From Haloferax litoreum (lineage in GTDB: Archaea > Halobacteriota > Halobacteria > Halobacteriales > Haloferacaceae): a DNA stretch of 64,000 bases. Of the stretch, positions 17,884-26,263 are shown piece after piece (position 1 is the stretch's first letter; every line of letters begins with the position of its first letter). The position numbers and the translations under genes are program-made. Below the pieces are notes generated by a model. It was not told the origin of the DNA, ran no database searches, and worked only from the letters and a program-made list of their open reading frames with translations. The stretch spans positions 124,001-188,000 of the forward strand of contig NZ_WKJO01000003.1 of NCBI RefSeq assembly GCF_009674605.1, read 5' to 3'.

Positions 17884-18961
17884 CCTGAAGATTCTGTCCG
17901 TCGTCGGTGCACGCCCGCAGTTTATCAAGGCATTCCCCGTCTCGGCCGCCCTGCGACGCGAACACGACGAAGTGCTCGTCCACACTGGCCAACACTACGA
18001 CGAGTCACTCTCGGGCGTGTTCTTCGACGAACTCGACATCCCCAAACCGGACTACAACCTCGGTGTCGGCTCCGGTCCGCACGCCGTCCAGACGGCGGAG
18101 ATGATGCATCGACTCGACGCAGTCGTGGCCGACGAAGACCCAGACGTGGTCCTCGTCTACGGCGACACGAACTCGACGCTCGCGGCGGCACTCGTCGCGT
18201 CGAAGCGCGACCCACTCTTGGCCCACGTAGAAGCGGGACTGCGGAGTCACAACTGGGAAATGCCCGAAGAGGTGAATCGCGTCCTCACCGACCACTGTTC
18301 GGACCTCCTGTTCGCGCCGTCGGAATCGGCCGCTCTGACGCTCGAATCCGAGGGAATTCACGACGGCGTCTACGTGACCGGCGACGTACAGTACGACGCC
18401 ATCTTACAAGTCCGAAGTACCGCACGAGACCGGTCGACGGTGCTCGAAGACATGGGCCTCCGCGACGGAGAGTACGTCCTCGCGACAGTCCACCGCGCCG
18501 CCAACACGGACGACAGGTCGAGACTGGAAGCCATCGTCTCCGGACTCGCGGACGCGGGTCGACCAGTCGTCTTCCCGGTCCACCCACGAACCGAGAACGC
18601 CCTCCACGAGGCAGGCCTCTGGGAGCAAGTCACAACCAACGAGAACATCCTCCTTGTAGACCCGGTGGGCTACCTCGACTTCGTCCGCCTCCTCGACGGC
18701 GCAGAACGCGTCGCGACCGATTCGGGTGGCGTCCAGAAAGAAGCGTTCTACCTCGACAAGCGCTGTGTCACCCTCCGTGGCGAGACGGAGTGGGTCGAGA
18801 CAGTCGACGCGGGGTGGAACACACTCGTCGGTGCCGACGCCGTCGCAATCAGAACGGCACTCCAGACGGACGACCCACTCCCGGAGAAACCCTCTCTCTA
18901 CGGTGACGGGACTGCCGCGGCGCGAATCGAAGACGCACTCTCGTCGTACGACGATGAGTGA
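17876..18961 (+). CDS. UDP-N-acetylglucosamine 2-epimerase family, WbpI-like
   Basis: 361 residues from ATG 17876 (MSDLKILSVVGARPQFIKAFPVSAAL). The family signatures VVGARPQF, VHTGQHYDESLSGVFFDELDIPKPDYNLGVGSG, VHGD-type VYGDTNSTLA, HVEAGLRS, VHRAANTDD and TDSGGVQKEAFYL are all present. Non-hydrolysing epimerases convert UDP-GlcNAc to UDP-ManNAc. In the five-gene context WbpI would be the better model: it epimerises UDP-GlcNAc3NAcA to UDP-ManNAc3NAcA. Which substrate is used cannot be decided from sequence alone. Overlaps the following gene by eight bases. Confidence 0.9.
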   Translation: MSDLKILSVVGARPQFIKAFPVSAALRREHDEVLVHTGQHYDESLSGVFFDELDIPKPDYNLGVGSGPHAVQTAEMMHRLDAVVADEDPDVVLVYGDTNSTLAAALVASKRDPLLAHVEAGLRSHNWEMPEEVNRVLTDHCSDLLFAPSESAALTLESEGIHDGVYVTGDVQYDAILQVRSTARDRSTVLEDMGLRDGEYVLATVHRAANTDDRSRLEAIVSGLADAGRPVVFPVHPRTENALHEAGLWEQVTTNENILLVDPVGYLDFVRLLDGAERVATDSGGVQKEAFYLDKRCVTLRGETEWVETVDAGWNTLVGADAVAIRTALQTDDPLPEKPSLYGDGTAAARIEDALSSYDDE

Positions 18962-19841
18962 CTTCGCCCTCCTGTTGACGCACGACGTCGACCGGCCGTA
19001 CAAGACGTATCAGAGCCTCTTCTACGCGACCAGAGAGCGACCGGCGTATCACCTCCGGACACTCCTCTCCCGCGAGAATCCGTACTGGCAGTTCGAGGAC
19101 ATCGTCGAACTCGAACGCGAACTCGGTGTCCGGTCGTCGTTCTACTTCCTCGACGAACCGAGTCTGCTCCGCACGGGGTCGCTCACAGACTTACTCGACC
19201 CAGCGAACTGGATAGAGCACTTCGGGCGGTACGACATCACGTCTGACGAACTCGTCGACCTCGTCCAGGACCTCGACGCCGGCGGGTGGGAAGTCGGAAT
19301 GCACGGGTCGTTCCGGTCGTGTGAGGACATCGACCGACTTGACACCGAAAAACGCGAGTTGGAATCGATTCTCGGCCACGAGATTCTCGGCGGCCGGCAG
19401 CATCACCTCAAACTCGGTGACAGCACGTGGGAGTTCCACCGTGAGATAGGACTCACGTACGACGCCAGTCCCGGGTCAAGCACTGACGTTGGATTCCAGC
19501 ACGGTTATCAGCCGTTTCGGCCCTTCGACGACGAGTTCGTCGTGTTCCCCCTGACGCTGATGGAAGTCGCACTTCCCGACCCCGGCGTCTCGTTCGACGC
19601 GGCGTGGGCCGAGTGTGAGCGACTCCTCGTCGAGGCCGAAGCGAACGACGCGGTGATGACGGTCCTCTGGCACCCGCGCTACTTCAACGAAGACGAGTTC
19701 CCCGGCTACCGACGACTCTACCGACAGCTCGTGGAGTGGGCGCTCGAACGAGGTGCATGGGTCGGCCCCGTCGCCGACTACTACCGAGCGTTCCTCGAAG
19801 TCGCCGAGCCCACACACGGTAACGTAGTGACGACCGAATGA
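18954..19841 (+). CDS. Polysaccharide-deacetylase-like protein (NodB fold)
   Basis: 295 residues from ATG 18954, overlapping the epimerase stop. LLTHDVDRPYK at the N-terminus resembles the first NodB motif (metal and base aspartates), and VGMHGSFRSCEDIDRL resembles the second (metal His); LWHPRYFNEDEFPGY lies near the C-terminus. Such proteins remove N-acetyl groups from saccharides, or have related functions in capsule loci. It ends the overlapping operon, so it may modify the acetamido sugar made by the preceding enzymes or the polymer. An N-terminal insert of ~50 residues (YATRERPAYHLRTLLS) is characteristic of a subgroup found in polysaccharide clusters. Confidence 0.75.
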   Translation: MSDFALLLTHDVDRPYKTYQSLFYATRERPAYHLRTLLSRENPYWQFEDIVELERELGVRSSFYFLDEPSLLRTGSLTDLLDPANWIEHFGRYDITSDELVDLVQDLDAGGWEVGMHGSFRSCEDIDRLDTEKRELESILGHEILGGRQHHLKLGDSTWEFHREIGLTYDASPGSSTDVGFQHGYQPFRPFDDEFVVFPLTLMEVALPDPGVSFDAAWAECERLLVEAEANDAVMTVLWHPRYFNEDEFPGYRRLYRQLVEWALERGAWVGPVADYYRAFLEVAEPTHGNVVTTE

Positions 19842-19890
19842 TGACGCCCGAACAGGAGCGGCTAGCACTCTGGCACGCGATATTCGCTGT

Positions 19891-19904
19891 ATAACAAAGC
19901 CACC
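19891..19904 (+). promoter_or_regulatory. ATAACAAA leader motif
   Basis: ATAACAAAGCCACC, 68 bases before the preferred ATG (19959) of the alpha/alpha-barrel gene. It is almost the same as the copy at 13702 (ATAACAAAGCCATT). Confidence 0.5.
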
Positions 19905-19958
19905 TGCTTGCCACTTCTCGATAGCGAATACTCACCACGAGCGGTATTTCTCCAACTC

Positions 19959-21260
19959 ATGAACCAGCACTCACCGATACAGTATCACCACGAGACTGCC
20001 GTCGATATCGACCGATTACAGCAGTACGTCGACGTTCTCGACGACGTTCTCGAATACGCACGGGACCGCGACTACTCGGGATGGGACTACGGAGACGGGA
20101 TGAGCAGTCGCGTGCTCCACACGATTCCCTTCGACAACAAGTGGTTCAACCTCGCCGTCCAGGAGTTCATCAAGCGGTCCCCGGTCAACGTTCGACCGCT
20201 GTTTCGCGTCGAACAGCGGCGAAACTTCAAGGGCATCGCACTGTTTGCGATGGCGAACCGAACGCGTGCACAGATAGCACCCTGGTTCGATGGTGCTGGC
20301 GACCCCGAACGCTACCGAAGCGATGCCGCGTCACTGACGGAATGGCTAGTCGACCACCAGGTTACGGGGTACAGCGGGTTCGGCGGCAGTCACCGACACA
20401 GAATCCAGCACCCGTCCGGCCGGAGTGGTCCCCGAGAGACGGTCCCGAATCAACCGAACCTCGTCTCGACCTCCTACGGAGTCAAAGCCCTCCTCGCGGG
20501 TGCTGAGTTCGACTCGCGCTACCCGGGTATTGCGAAGTCAGCGGTCGACCTCGCCGTCGAGGACCTCGACTACCGTCCGACAGACGACGGCGCAGTGATG
20601 GACTACTACCTGACCCACCCGAAGGACAGTTACACGCTCAACGCACTGGCTATCGGTGCCCGGTACTTCATCGAACTCTACGACCACTTCGGCGACGAGG
20701 AGGTACGCGAACGCGCCGAGAGCGTGTTCGATTTCGTCGCGTCGAAACAGACCGAACGCGGCGGATGGTACTACCGCGAACCGCCGACCTCGTCGCACCT
20801 CTCGATGGACAACCACCACAACGGGTTCATCATCGAGAGTCTCCTCCGCTACGAGCACATCGTCGGAAGCGGCCGGTACGACGACGAGATTGCACGCGGA
20901 TTGGACTTTTACGCCCGCGAGTTGTTCGACGAGGACGGCGCTCCGAACTTCGACGAAGAGAACGCGTATCCGAGAGACATCCACGCGACAGCACAGGGGA
21001 TTCTCGTGTTTACCTACGCAGGCCAGCACGAACTCGCTGCGCGCGCCATCGACTGGGCACTCGAAAATATGTACGTACCCGAAGAAGGTCGCTTCTACTT
21101 CCGAAAACATCGGTTCTACACGAAGCGCACGACCCTGATGCGCTGGTGTCAAGCGTGGATGGCCTACGCACTCTCCGAGTTCGTCGCGTCGACGATTGCC
21201 GGCGAACCCTCCCACGGGTACGGTATCGACACCCTTCGTGCAGCGACAGAGACTGCCTGA
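19959..21260 (+). CDS. Predicted (alpha/alpha)-barrel protein of polysaccharide clusters
   Basis: 433 residues from ATG 19959 (MNQHSPIQYHHETAVDIDRLQ); an in-frame start at 19908 would place the ATAACAAA element just before it and is less likely. The sequence is almost all helical hairpins with aromatic/Gly turns (DYSGWDYGDGMSS, QTERGGWYYREPP, MDNHHNGFIIESLLRYE, TAQGILVFTYAG), as in six-hairpin glycosidases, N-acylglucosamine epimerases and terpene-cyclase-type barrels. Homologues in databases often carry misleading names. I cannot name an activity. A glycan-processing role is inferred from the position directly after the nucleotide-sugar operon. Confidence 0.7.
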   Translation: MNQHSPIQYHHETAVDIDRLQQYVDVLDDVLEYARDRDYSGWDYGDGMSSRVLHTIPFDNKWFNLAVQEFIKRSPVNVRPLFRVEQRRNFKGIALFAMANRTRAQIAPWFDGAGDPERYRSDAASLTEWLVDHQVTGYSGFGGSHRHRIQHPSGRSGPRETVPNQPNLVSTSYGVKALLAGAEFDSRYPGIAKSAVDLAVEDLDYRPTDDGAVMDYYLTHPKDSYTLNALAIGARYFIELYDHFGDEEVRERAESVFDFVASKQTERGGWYYREPPTSSHLSMDNHHNGFIIESLLRYEHIVGSGRYDDEIARGLDFYARELFDEDGAPNFDEENAYPRDIHATAQGILVFTYAGQHELAARAIDWALENMYVPEEGRFYFRKHRFYTKRTTLMRWCQAWMAYALSEFVASTIAGEPSHGYGIDTLRAATETA

Positions 21261-21285
21261 ACGTCCCTCGACGTTCCTGTTTTCT
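21260..21285 (+). terminator. Hairpin with T-rich tail after barrel gene
   Basis: AACGTC (21260-21265) pairs with GACGTT (21270-21275) across CCTC, followed by CCTGTTTTCTG. It starts at the last base of the stop codon. Confidence 0.45.
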
Positions 21286-21298
21286 GTATAGTCGCTTC

Positions 21299-21312
21299 AT
21301 AACAAATCTCCA
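21299..21312 (+). promoter_or_regulatory. ATAACAAA leader motif
   Basis: ATAACAAATCTCCA, 205 bases before the ATG of the frameshifted FemAB-like gene at 21504. Confidence 0.45.
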
Positions 21313-21503
21313 CCCTCACGTCAACACGAATCGAGAATGTCTTCTGAGATGATATGCGCGGGGACGCCCCACTCTGGGCACCGTGTCACCGCCGGGGTGA
21401 CCGCAGTCGTCGGAAGGGCGGCGTCTCGGACCCACGATGGCAACGGCCACCGGACGTATCGAGCGACCCCACGCGTCGAAGACATCCATACCTGTTCACA
21501 ACC

Positions 21504-22648
21504 ATGACAATCCAAATCGTAGAGTTCGACGAGAGTCGACGTGACGAGTGGGACCGATACGTCACGCGGTCGGGCGACGCGAGCATCTTCCACCAGTATC
21601 GTGCCCTCGAACTGCAGGCGAAGCACTCGAACTCGACACTCCATCCGCTGGTCGGGTTCAAAAACGAGCAGGCAATCGGACTGTATCCGGTGTTCGAGTT
21701 GCGGAAAGGACCCGTGAAGACCGCGTTTTCACCACCACCAGACCTCGGTGTCCCGTACCTCGGACCCGTCATGCTGGGTGCGGACAACATCAAACAGCGA
21801 AAGCTCGAACGCCGTCGAAATCAGTTCATCGAGGGGTGTACCGGCTGGGTTTCGCGTGAGATTACGCCGATATACACCCACCTTCGGGTCGGGAATTACT
21901 ACACCGACATGCGAATCTTCCAGTGGGGCGGGTCTACGGTGACGCCGAAGTACACCTACAACGTCGACGTGGACCGCAGTGAAGACGACTTACTGCTGTC
22001 GTTCAGTCGGAGTGCCCGCCGGAACATCCGCGACGCGGAAGACATCTCGTCGAACATCTCTGTCGGGGGAGGGCAGACGTGGACGCGATTCTCCAACTCG
22101 TCGAAGACCGATACGACGAGCAGGATTTAGCGTTCGACGTGCCTCCAGCGTTCGTCCGCGACCTGTACGACGACCTGCCGGACGGACAGGTCCAGCCGTA
22201 CGTGTTCAAAAACGACGGTGAGTTCGTCAGTGGCATCATCGTCTTGAACTACGGACAGACGACTTACCGATGGCTCGGTGGTGTCCGTCCCAAAGAGGAC
22301 TACCGAGTCGACGTCAACGACCTCCTCGACTGGCAGATTATGCGCGATGCGAAGCGCGACGGGCGAGTTCGATACGACCTCGTCGGCGCGAACAACCGCA
22401 GACTCAATCGGTACAAGGGGAAGTACAACCCCGAACTGGTCACGTTCTACCAGATAGAACACGGGTCACTCCCCATCCGTGCTGCCGCACACCTCTACAA
22501 GAACGGTGTCGGGTCTGGAATCGCTGCACTCACACAGTCGAAGCGCCCGATTAGTCCGGCACGGTTGGTCTCAGGAATCGCCCCGTCGATGATGACGGCC
22601 CAACAGCGCGAATCAGTCCCCGGAGACACCGTCTCCGGCGAAAAGTAA
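21504..22648 (+). pseudogene. FemAB/GNAT-like acyltransferase, interrupted by a -1 frameshift
   Basis: Two frames together give one protein of ~380 residues colinear with the next gene. The first part (ATG 21504, MTIQIVEFDESRRDEWDRYV ... SRSARRNIRDAEDISS) stops making sense at the GGGGG run at 22065-22069. The second part continues one base back (DVDAILQLVEDRYDEQD ... SGIIVLNY ... YDLVGANNRRLNRYKGKYNPELV) to 22648. Restoring one G in the run fuses them. The family (Acetyltransf_6/FemAB-like) transfers acyl or aminoacyl groups, often to cell-envelope glycans. The break could be a real recent mutation, a phase-variable homopolymer or a sequencing error. Confidence 0.8.
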
Positions 22649-22664
22649 CCCTCTCAACACACAG

Positions 22665-23702
22665 ATGTCACAACTACGACTCGAACAGATGAACCTCGAC
22701 GAATGGGACGACGCACTCCCATCGTCCGGGGTCGAAGTATTCCAAACATCCGCGGTCCTCGACGCAATCGACCAGCACTTCGACGGAGAGATGCGCCTCC
22801 TCGGCGCGTTCAAAGGACAGGAACCTGTCGCGCTCCTCCCAGTGTTCGAGCGCAAGAACCCACTCGGGCGCGTCGTCGTCTCACCTCCACCGTCGATGGC
22901 GATACCCTACATCGGCCCGATACTGATGCCGAACAGTCCGAAACAGAGCGCCTACGAGTCGGTGAACAAGGAGTTCGCCGAACTGGTGATGGACGAACTC
23001 GGTGTCAGGTCGAATCGGGCGTTCGTCCGTATCCTCTGTTCACCCTCGTATCTCGACCCGCGGCCCTTCGAATGGTCTGGGTTCGCAATCAAACCTGCGT
23101 TCACCTACCGCATCGACCAGTCCACGCAGTCGCTCGACGACGTTCAGAGTCAACTTAGCCGGAGCCTCAGGCGCGAAATCCGACAGACGCAAGACCTCGA
23201 CGTCACCGTCAGCAGGGAAGGAATCGACGGTGCAAAACTCGTGTACGAAGACGTGGTCTCCCGATACGACGAACAGGACGAGCCGTTCGGGATGCCGTGG
23301 GAGTTCGTCGAGACACTCGTTCGAAACCTCGACGACCGATGCCGGGTCTACGTTGCACGTGACCCAGACGGGGAGTACCTCAGCGGAATCATCGTCCCGT
23401 ACTCCGAGGAGACTGGCTACTTCTGGCTTGGTGGGGCACGCGGTGTGTACGAGGGGCTGAGTGTCAACAACCTCCTCCACTGGACGATTCTCGAAGACAT
23501 CGCCACCGACGAGGCCCTCGATTCGGTCACGAAATACGACCTCGTCGGCGCGAACACCGAACGACTCTGCAACTACAAATCGAAGTTCGGCGGCGAGTTG
23601 GTCCCGTACTACACCGTCGAGTCGACGGGTGTCGGAATGAACCTTGCAAAACGAACGTACCAACTCCTGAACAAGAGTGGCGAGCGGATTCCCACGAAGT
23701 AA
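22665..23702 (+). CDS. FemAB/GNAT-like acyltransferase
   Basis: 345 residues, intact paralogue of the preceding gene: FQTSAVLDAIDQHF, VSPPPSMAIPYIGPILM, the helix SQLSRSLRREIRQTQ, DEQDEPFGMPWEFVE, YLSGIIVPYSEETGYFWLGGA and KYDLVGANTERLCNYKSKFGGEL. This is the double-GNAT arrangement seen in FemAB and in BioF2-like Acetyltransf_6 proteins. It starts 16 bases after the stop of its neighbour and is presumably in the same transcript. A role in decorating the surface glycan (acylation or attachment of an amino acid) follows from context only. Confidence 0.8.
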   Translation: MSQLRLEQMNLDEWDDALPSSGVEVFQTSAVLDAIDQHFDGEMRLLGAFKGQEPVALLPVFERKNPLGRVVVSPPPSMAIPYIGPILMPNSPKQSAYESVNKEFAELVMDELGVRSNRAFVRILCSPSYLDPRPFEWSGFAIKPAFTYRIDQSTQSLDDVQSQLSRSLRREIRQTQDLDVTVSREGIDGAKLVYEDVVSRYDEQDEPFGMPWEFVETLVRNLDDRCRVYVARDPDGEYLSGIIVPYSEETGYFWLGGARGVYEGLSVNNLLHWTILEDIATDEALDSVTKYDLVGANTERLCNYKSKFGGELVPYYTVESTGVGMNLAKRTYQLLNKSGERIPTK

Positions 23703-23728
23703 CGGACCCTGCACGCTCTCGGCACCTC

Positions 23729-24028
23729 CTACGCCATCTGTTTGCTCTCGATGACCTGCCAGATACCAGTTGCCTCGTTGGTGATTCCGTAGACGCGTCC
23801 TTTTTTCCGGTCTTCGGGGACGAGGAGTTCGACCAGCGAGCGTTCTCTAAGTTCTTGGAGTGCCCGGGAGACGTGCGCAACGGGACGACCAGAGTCTGCT
23901 GCAATCTGCGTCGGTGTCGCGGGACTCTCGTCGAGGCGTTCGAGAACGTCGACCCGATACCGCGAACTGATGACGAACCCGACGTCGTCCCACACAACGT
24001 CCTCGGCCATCGCACTGGCAGAACTCAT
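23729..24028 (-). CDS. Winged helix-turn-helix regulator
   Basis: 99 residues from ATG 24028 (MSSASAMAEDVVWDDVGFVISSRYR); the upstream in-frame stretch is not protein-like. SRYRVDVLERLDESPATPTQIAADSGRPVAHVSRALQELRERSLVELL is a winged-helix fold of the ArsR/MarR type, with the wing at PEDRKKGRVYGITNEAT. Effector and targets are unknown. It is convergent with the FemAB genes and ends 26 bases from them, closing the glycan island. Its own promoter would lie in the AT-rich DNA at ~24180-24290. Confidence 0.85.
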   Translation of the reverse strand: MSSASAMAEDVVWDDVGFVISSRYRVDVLERLDESPATPTQIAADSGRPVAHVSRALQELRERSLVELLVPEDRKKGRVYGITNEATGIWQVIESKQMA

Positions 24029-24504
24029 GCTACACACACCTCCGTCAAGTCGTGGTACATACCCAGACGGCCTGCGGCCGGGTGAGACGGGGGCGGACGA
24101 ACAGGAGAAGATTCCGAGACAGACCCCGAACAGTGCGAGGCCGGTTTGGACACCCATATTCGACCGATTAACGTCATATTAACGACTACAGTACCGGGTA
24201 CCTGAATTGCCGGTCGCACTCGTTTGGAGCTCATTCGTTCGTTACTAAGAACTTAATTACATAAAGTCACCGTTGTAATAATTATCATGAGTTCGTGAAC
24301 GTCAAGAAGAAACGAATAACAGTGCGAACAGAACGTTTGCAGACCCACGAGTGTCCGTGTTTACGTGTCTTTTTTCGTACAACACGGGGTGAGAGACAGT
24401 CCCGACGACTGGGCGACCCTGATGTGTCGAACGTTTCGGCGGCCGATGGTCGTCTGGGGCGTGCCAGATACAGGGCGCGTATCAGTCGCTGTCCCGGTGC
24501 ACTG
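24029..24504. other. Intergenic gap with AT-rich patch
   Basis: About 475 bases. The central part (24235-24295) is AT-rich (GAACTTAATTACATAAAG, AATAATTATCATG) and probably carries the winged-helix gene promoter. Other open frames here are antisense to the toxin-antitoxin genes. No terminator or repeat seen. Confidence 0.45.
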
Positions 24505-24879
24505 TCACTCGTCCTGTGTTTCCTTCAAGTCGAGTCGTGGGGCAAACGATTCGTACGTCTCGTCGCTCGAGACGATGGTGTCGCCGTCGGACTCGACGAG
24601 GTGAAGCGCGTCGAAAGGCGTGAACCCGTGGTCTTCGACGTAGGTTGCGGCGGCGACGACGGTGTCCACGTCACCGCGGACGTCCAGCAATGCAGTCGTG
24701 TTCGAGATGACGCGTTCGGTGTCTCGCCCTTCACGATACGCGACCATGAGGAGTTCGATGAGCGTGAACTGAGAGGTCCACAGGTCGTCGCGGTGCTCAC
24801 GGTACACTGCTTCTGCAGCGTCACCCAGCCAATCTTCGTCCTTGATGAGGGCGAGAATGAAGTCCGTTTCCACGTACAT
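24505..24879 (-). CDS. PIN-domain ribonuclease, VapC-like toxin
   Basis: 124 residues. The acidic metal-binding residues of PIN nucleases are in place: MYVETD (D6), the glutamate of TLIELLMVAYREG (~42), the aspartate of FTPFDALHLVESDGD (~89) and VSSDETYE near 108. PIN toxins cleave RNA and are inhibited by their cognate antitoxin. The gene directly abuts the AbrB-like gene: its start is the base next to that gene's stop codon, the usual antitoxin-then-toxin order of vapBC operons. Confidence 0.88.
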   Translation of the reverse strand: MYVETDFILALIKDEDWLGDAAEAVYREHRDDLWTSQFTLIELLMVAYREGRDTERVISNTTALLDVRGDVDTVVAAATYVEDHGFTPFDALHLVESDGDTIVSSDETYESFAPRLDLKETQDE

Positions 24880-25110
24880 TCAGCGTCCAGCCTCGTCGAG
24901 CGCTGCCTCGCGTGCGTCTCGGCGGAGTTCTTCGGCCGTCTTCTCGACGTCTGTGAACTCCGAGCGCAGGGCATCGAGTGGGTCGTCCTCGATTGGAATC
25001 AACTTGATACCGTCGTGAAGTTGGACGATGTGATAGTGTTCACCGTACCGCTCTCGAATCTCTTTCGGGAGCGTGAGTCGGCCACGACTGTCCAGCGTTG
25101 CCTCGGACAT
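24880..25110 (-). CDS. AbrB/SpoVT-domain antitoxin, VapB-like
   Basis: 76 residues from ATG 25110 (MSEATLDSRGRLTLPKEIRERYGEHYHIVQLHDGIKLIPI). The swapped-hairpin AbrB DNA-binding motif covers residues 4-45. The charged C-terminal helix (DALRSEFTDVEKTAEELRRDAREAAL) is the likely toxin-binding segment. It should bind and neutralise the PIN protein encoded immediately downstream and autoregulate the pair. An A/T-rich sequence (AAATACAATAATTTT) at 25130-25144 probably contains the promoter. Confidence 0.88.
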   Translation of the reverse strand: MSEATLDSRGRLTLPKEIRERYGEHYHIVQLHDGIKLIPIEDDPLDALRSEFTDVEKTAEELRRDAREAALDEAGR

Positions 25111-25311
25111 GTGCTCGTCTACGGTGGGCAAATACAATAATTTTCCCCGAGCTGGCGTTCTCACCCATTCAGTCACTGCGTTCGCTCCCACAGGCCGTTC
25201 CATCGGCATACAGCACACGCGTGTACTCACTCAGTCGACGGGGCGGCCACCCACTACCACGCCCTGAGACTAGAGGCGAGACTCATAACGGCGGTGGTGG
25301 TACTCACACAT

Positions 25312-26160
25312 ATGTCACCCAAGCGTCTGCTCGGCGTCGGTGGGATAGTCCTCCTCGGCGGTGTCGCGTTGGCCCTCGCAAGTCGCGCTCAGCGTGTCGC
25401 ATCGAGTGCCCGTCTCGTCGGTGAACTCCTCGCAGACAGGGCCTCGACGCCAACTCGAACCGTTCGGTTCGAAGATATCGAGGGCCTCCCCAAGCCGATT
25501 CGGCGGTATCTCGAACACGTTCTGACAGAAGGTCGGCCGTACGTCCACACCGCACGACTGCACCAAGACGGTGAGTTCCGCCTCGGCGACGCGTCCGCCC
25601 CGTGGAAACCACTCGAAGCGACGCAACACTACACCGTCGAACCGCCGGGTTTCGTCTGGGACGCCCGCATCGATATCGTACCGTCCGTTCCCATTCGCGT
25701 CGTCGATGCCTTCGTCGGCGGGGAAGGATTGCTCGTCGCGAAACTGTTCTCGCTCGTTCCGGTGGCGGAAGCCGACCCATCGCAGGAACTCGACGAGGGC
25801 GAACTCGCGCGGCACCTCGCCGAGATGGTCTGGTTCCCGACGGCATTCCTTCCCGGGCAAGGCGTCGAGTGGGACGCGGTTGACGCCCACTCGGCCCGGG
25901 CGACTATCGAGTACGACGGGACGAGTGCGTCAGTCGTGTTCCACGTCGACGACGACGAAATCACGCACGTCACCGCGGACCGCTGGTACGAGATGGACGA
26001 CGGGTCCTACGAGTTGCAACCGTGGACCGGATACTTCCACGACTATCACGAAGTCGATGGACTGCGCGTCCCCAGTTCGGGGGAAGTCGAGTGGAACCTC
26101 CCGGACGGCGACCTGTCCTACTGGCGGGCGGACATCGACGGCGTCGAGTACGAACCGTGA
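25312..26160 (+). CDS. Uncharacterised membrane-anchored protein (DUF6544-like)
   Basis: 282 residues from ATG 25312. A single N-terminal hydrophobic segment (LLGVGGIVLLGGVALALASRA) is followed by a soluble domain with FEDIEGLPKPIRRYLEHV, YVHTARLHQDGEFRLG, FVWDARIDIVPSVPIRVVDAFVGGEGLL and DGSYELQPWTGYFHDYHEVDGLRVPSSGEVEWNLPDGDLSYWR. The pattern matches a family I recall as DUF6544; its function is not known to me. It is divergent from the vapBC pair and 103 bases ahead of surE. Confidence 0.75.
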   Translation: MSPKRLLGVGGIVLLGGVALALASRAQRVASSARLVGELLADRASTPTRTVRFEDIEGLPKPIRRYLEHVLTEGRPYVHTARLHQDGEFRLGDASAPWKPLEATQHYTVEPPGFVWDARIDIVPSVPIRVVDAFVGGEGLLVAKLFSLVPVAEADPSQELDEGELARHLAEMVWFPTAFLPGQGVEWDAVDAHSARATIEYDGTSASVVFHVDDDEITHVTADRWYEMDDGSYELQPWTGYFHDYHEVDGLRVPSSGEVEWNLPDGDLSYWRADIDGVEYEP

Positions 26161-26263
26161 GTACGTCGAAATTGTCATCTGCCGGCGGGTTGTGGCCCCT
26201 TCGTTCGGCGCCGAGAAGGAAATCCGGAAACTCTACCACTCGTCACAGTAACCAGCGAGATAG

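Noticed and set aside
24295-25140. 281-codon plus-strand frame opposite the toxin-antitoxin pair
   Set aside because: The minus-strand PIN and AbrB proteins are recognisable and abut each other; the plus frame has no features.
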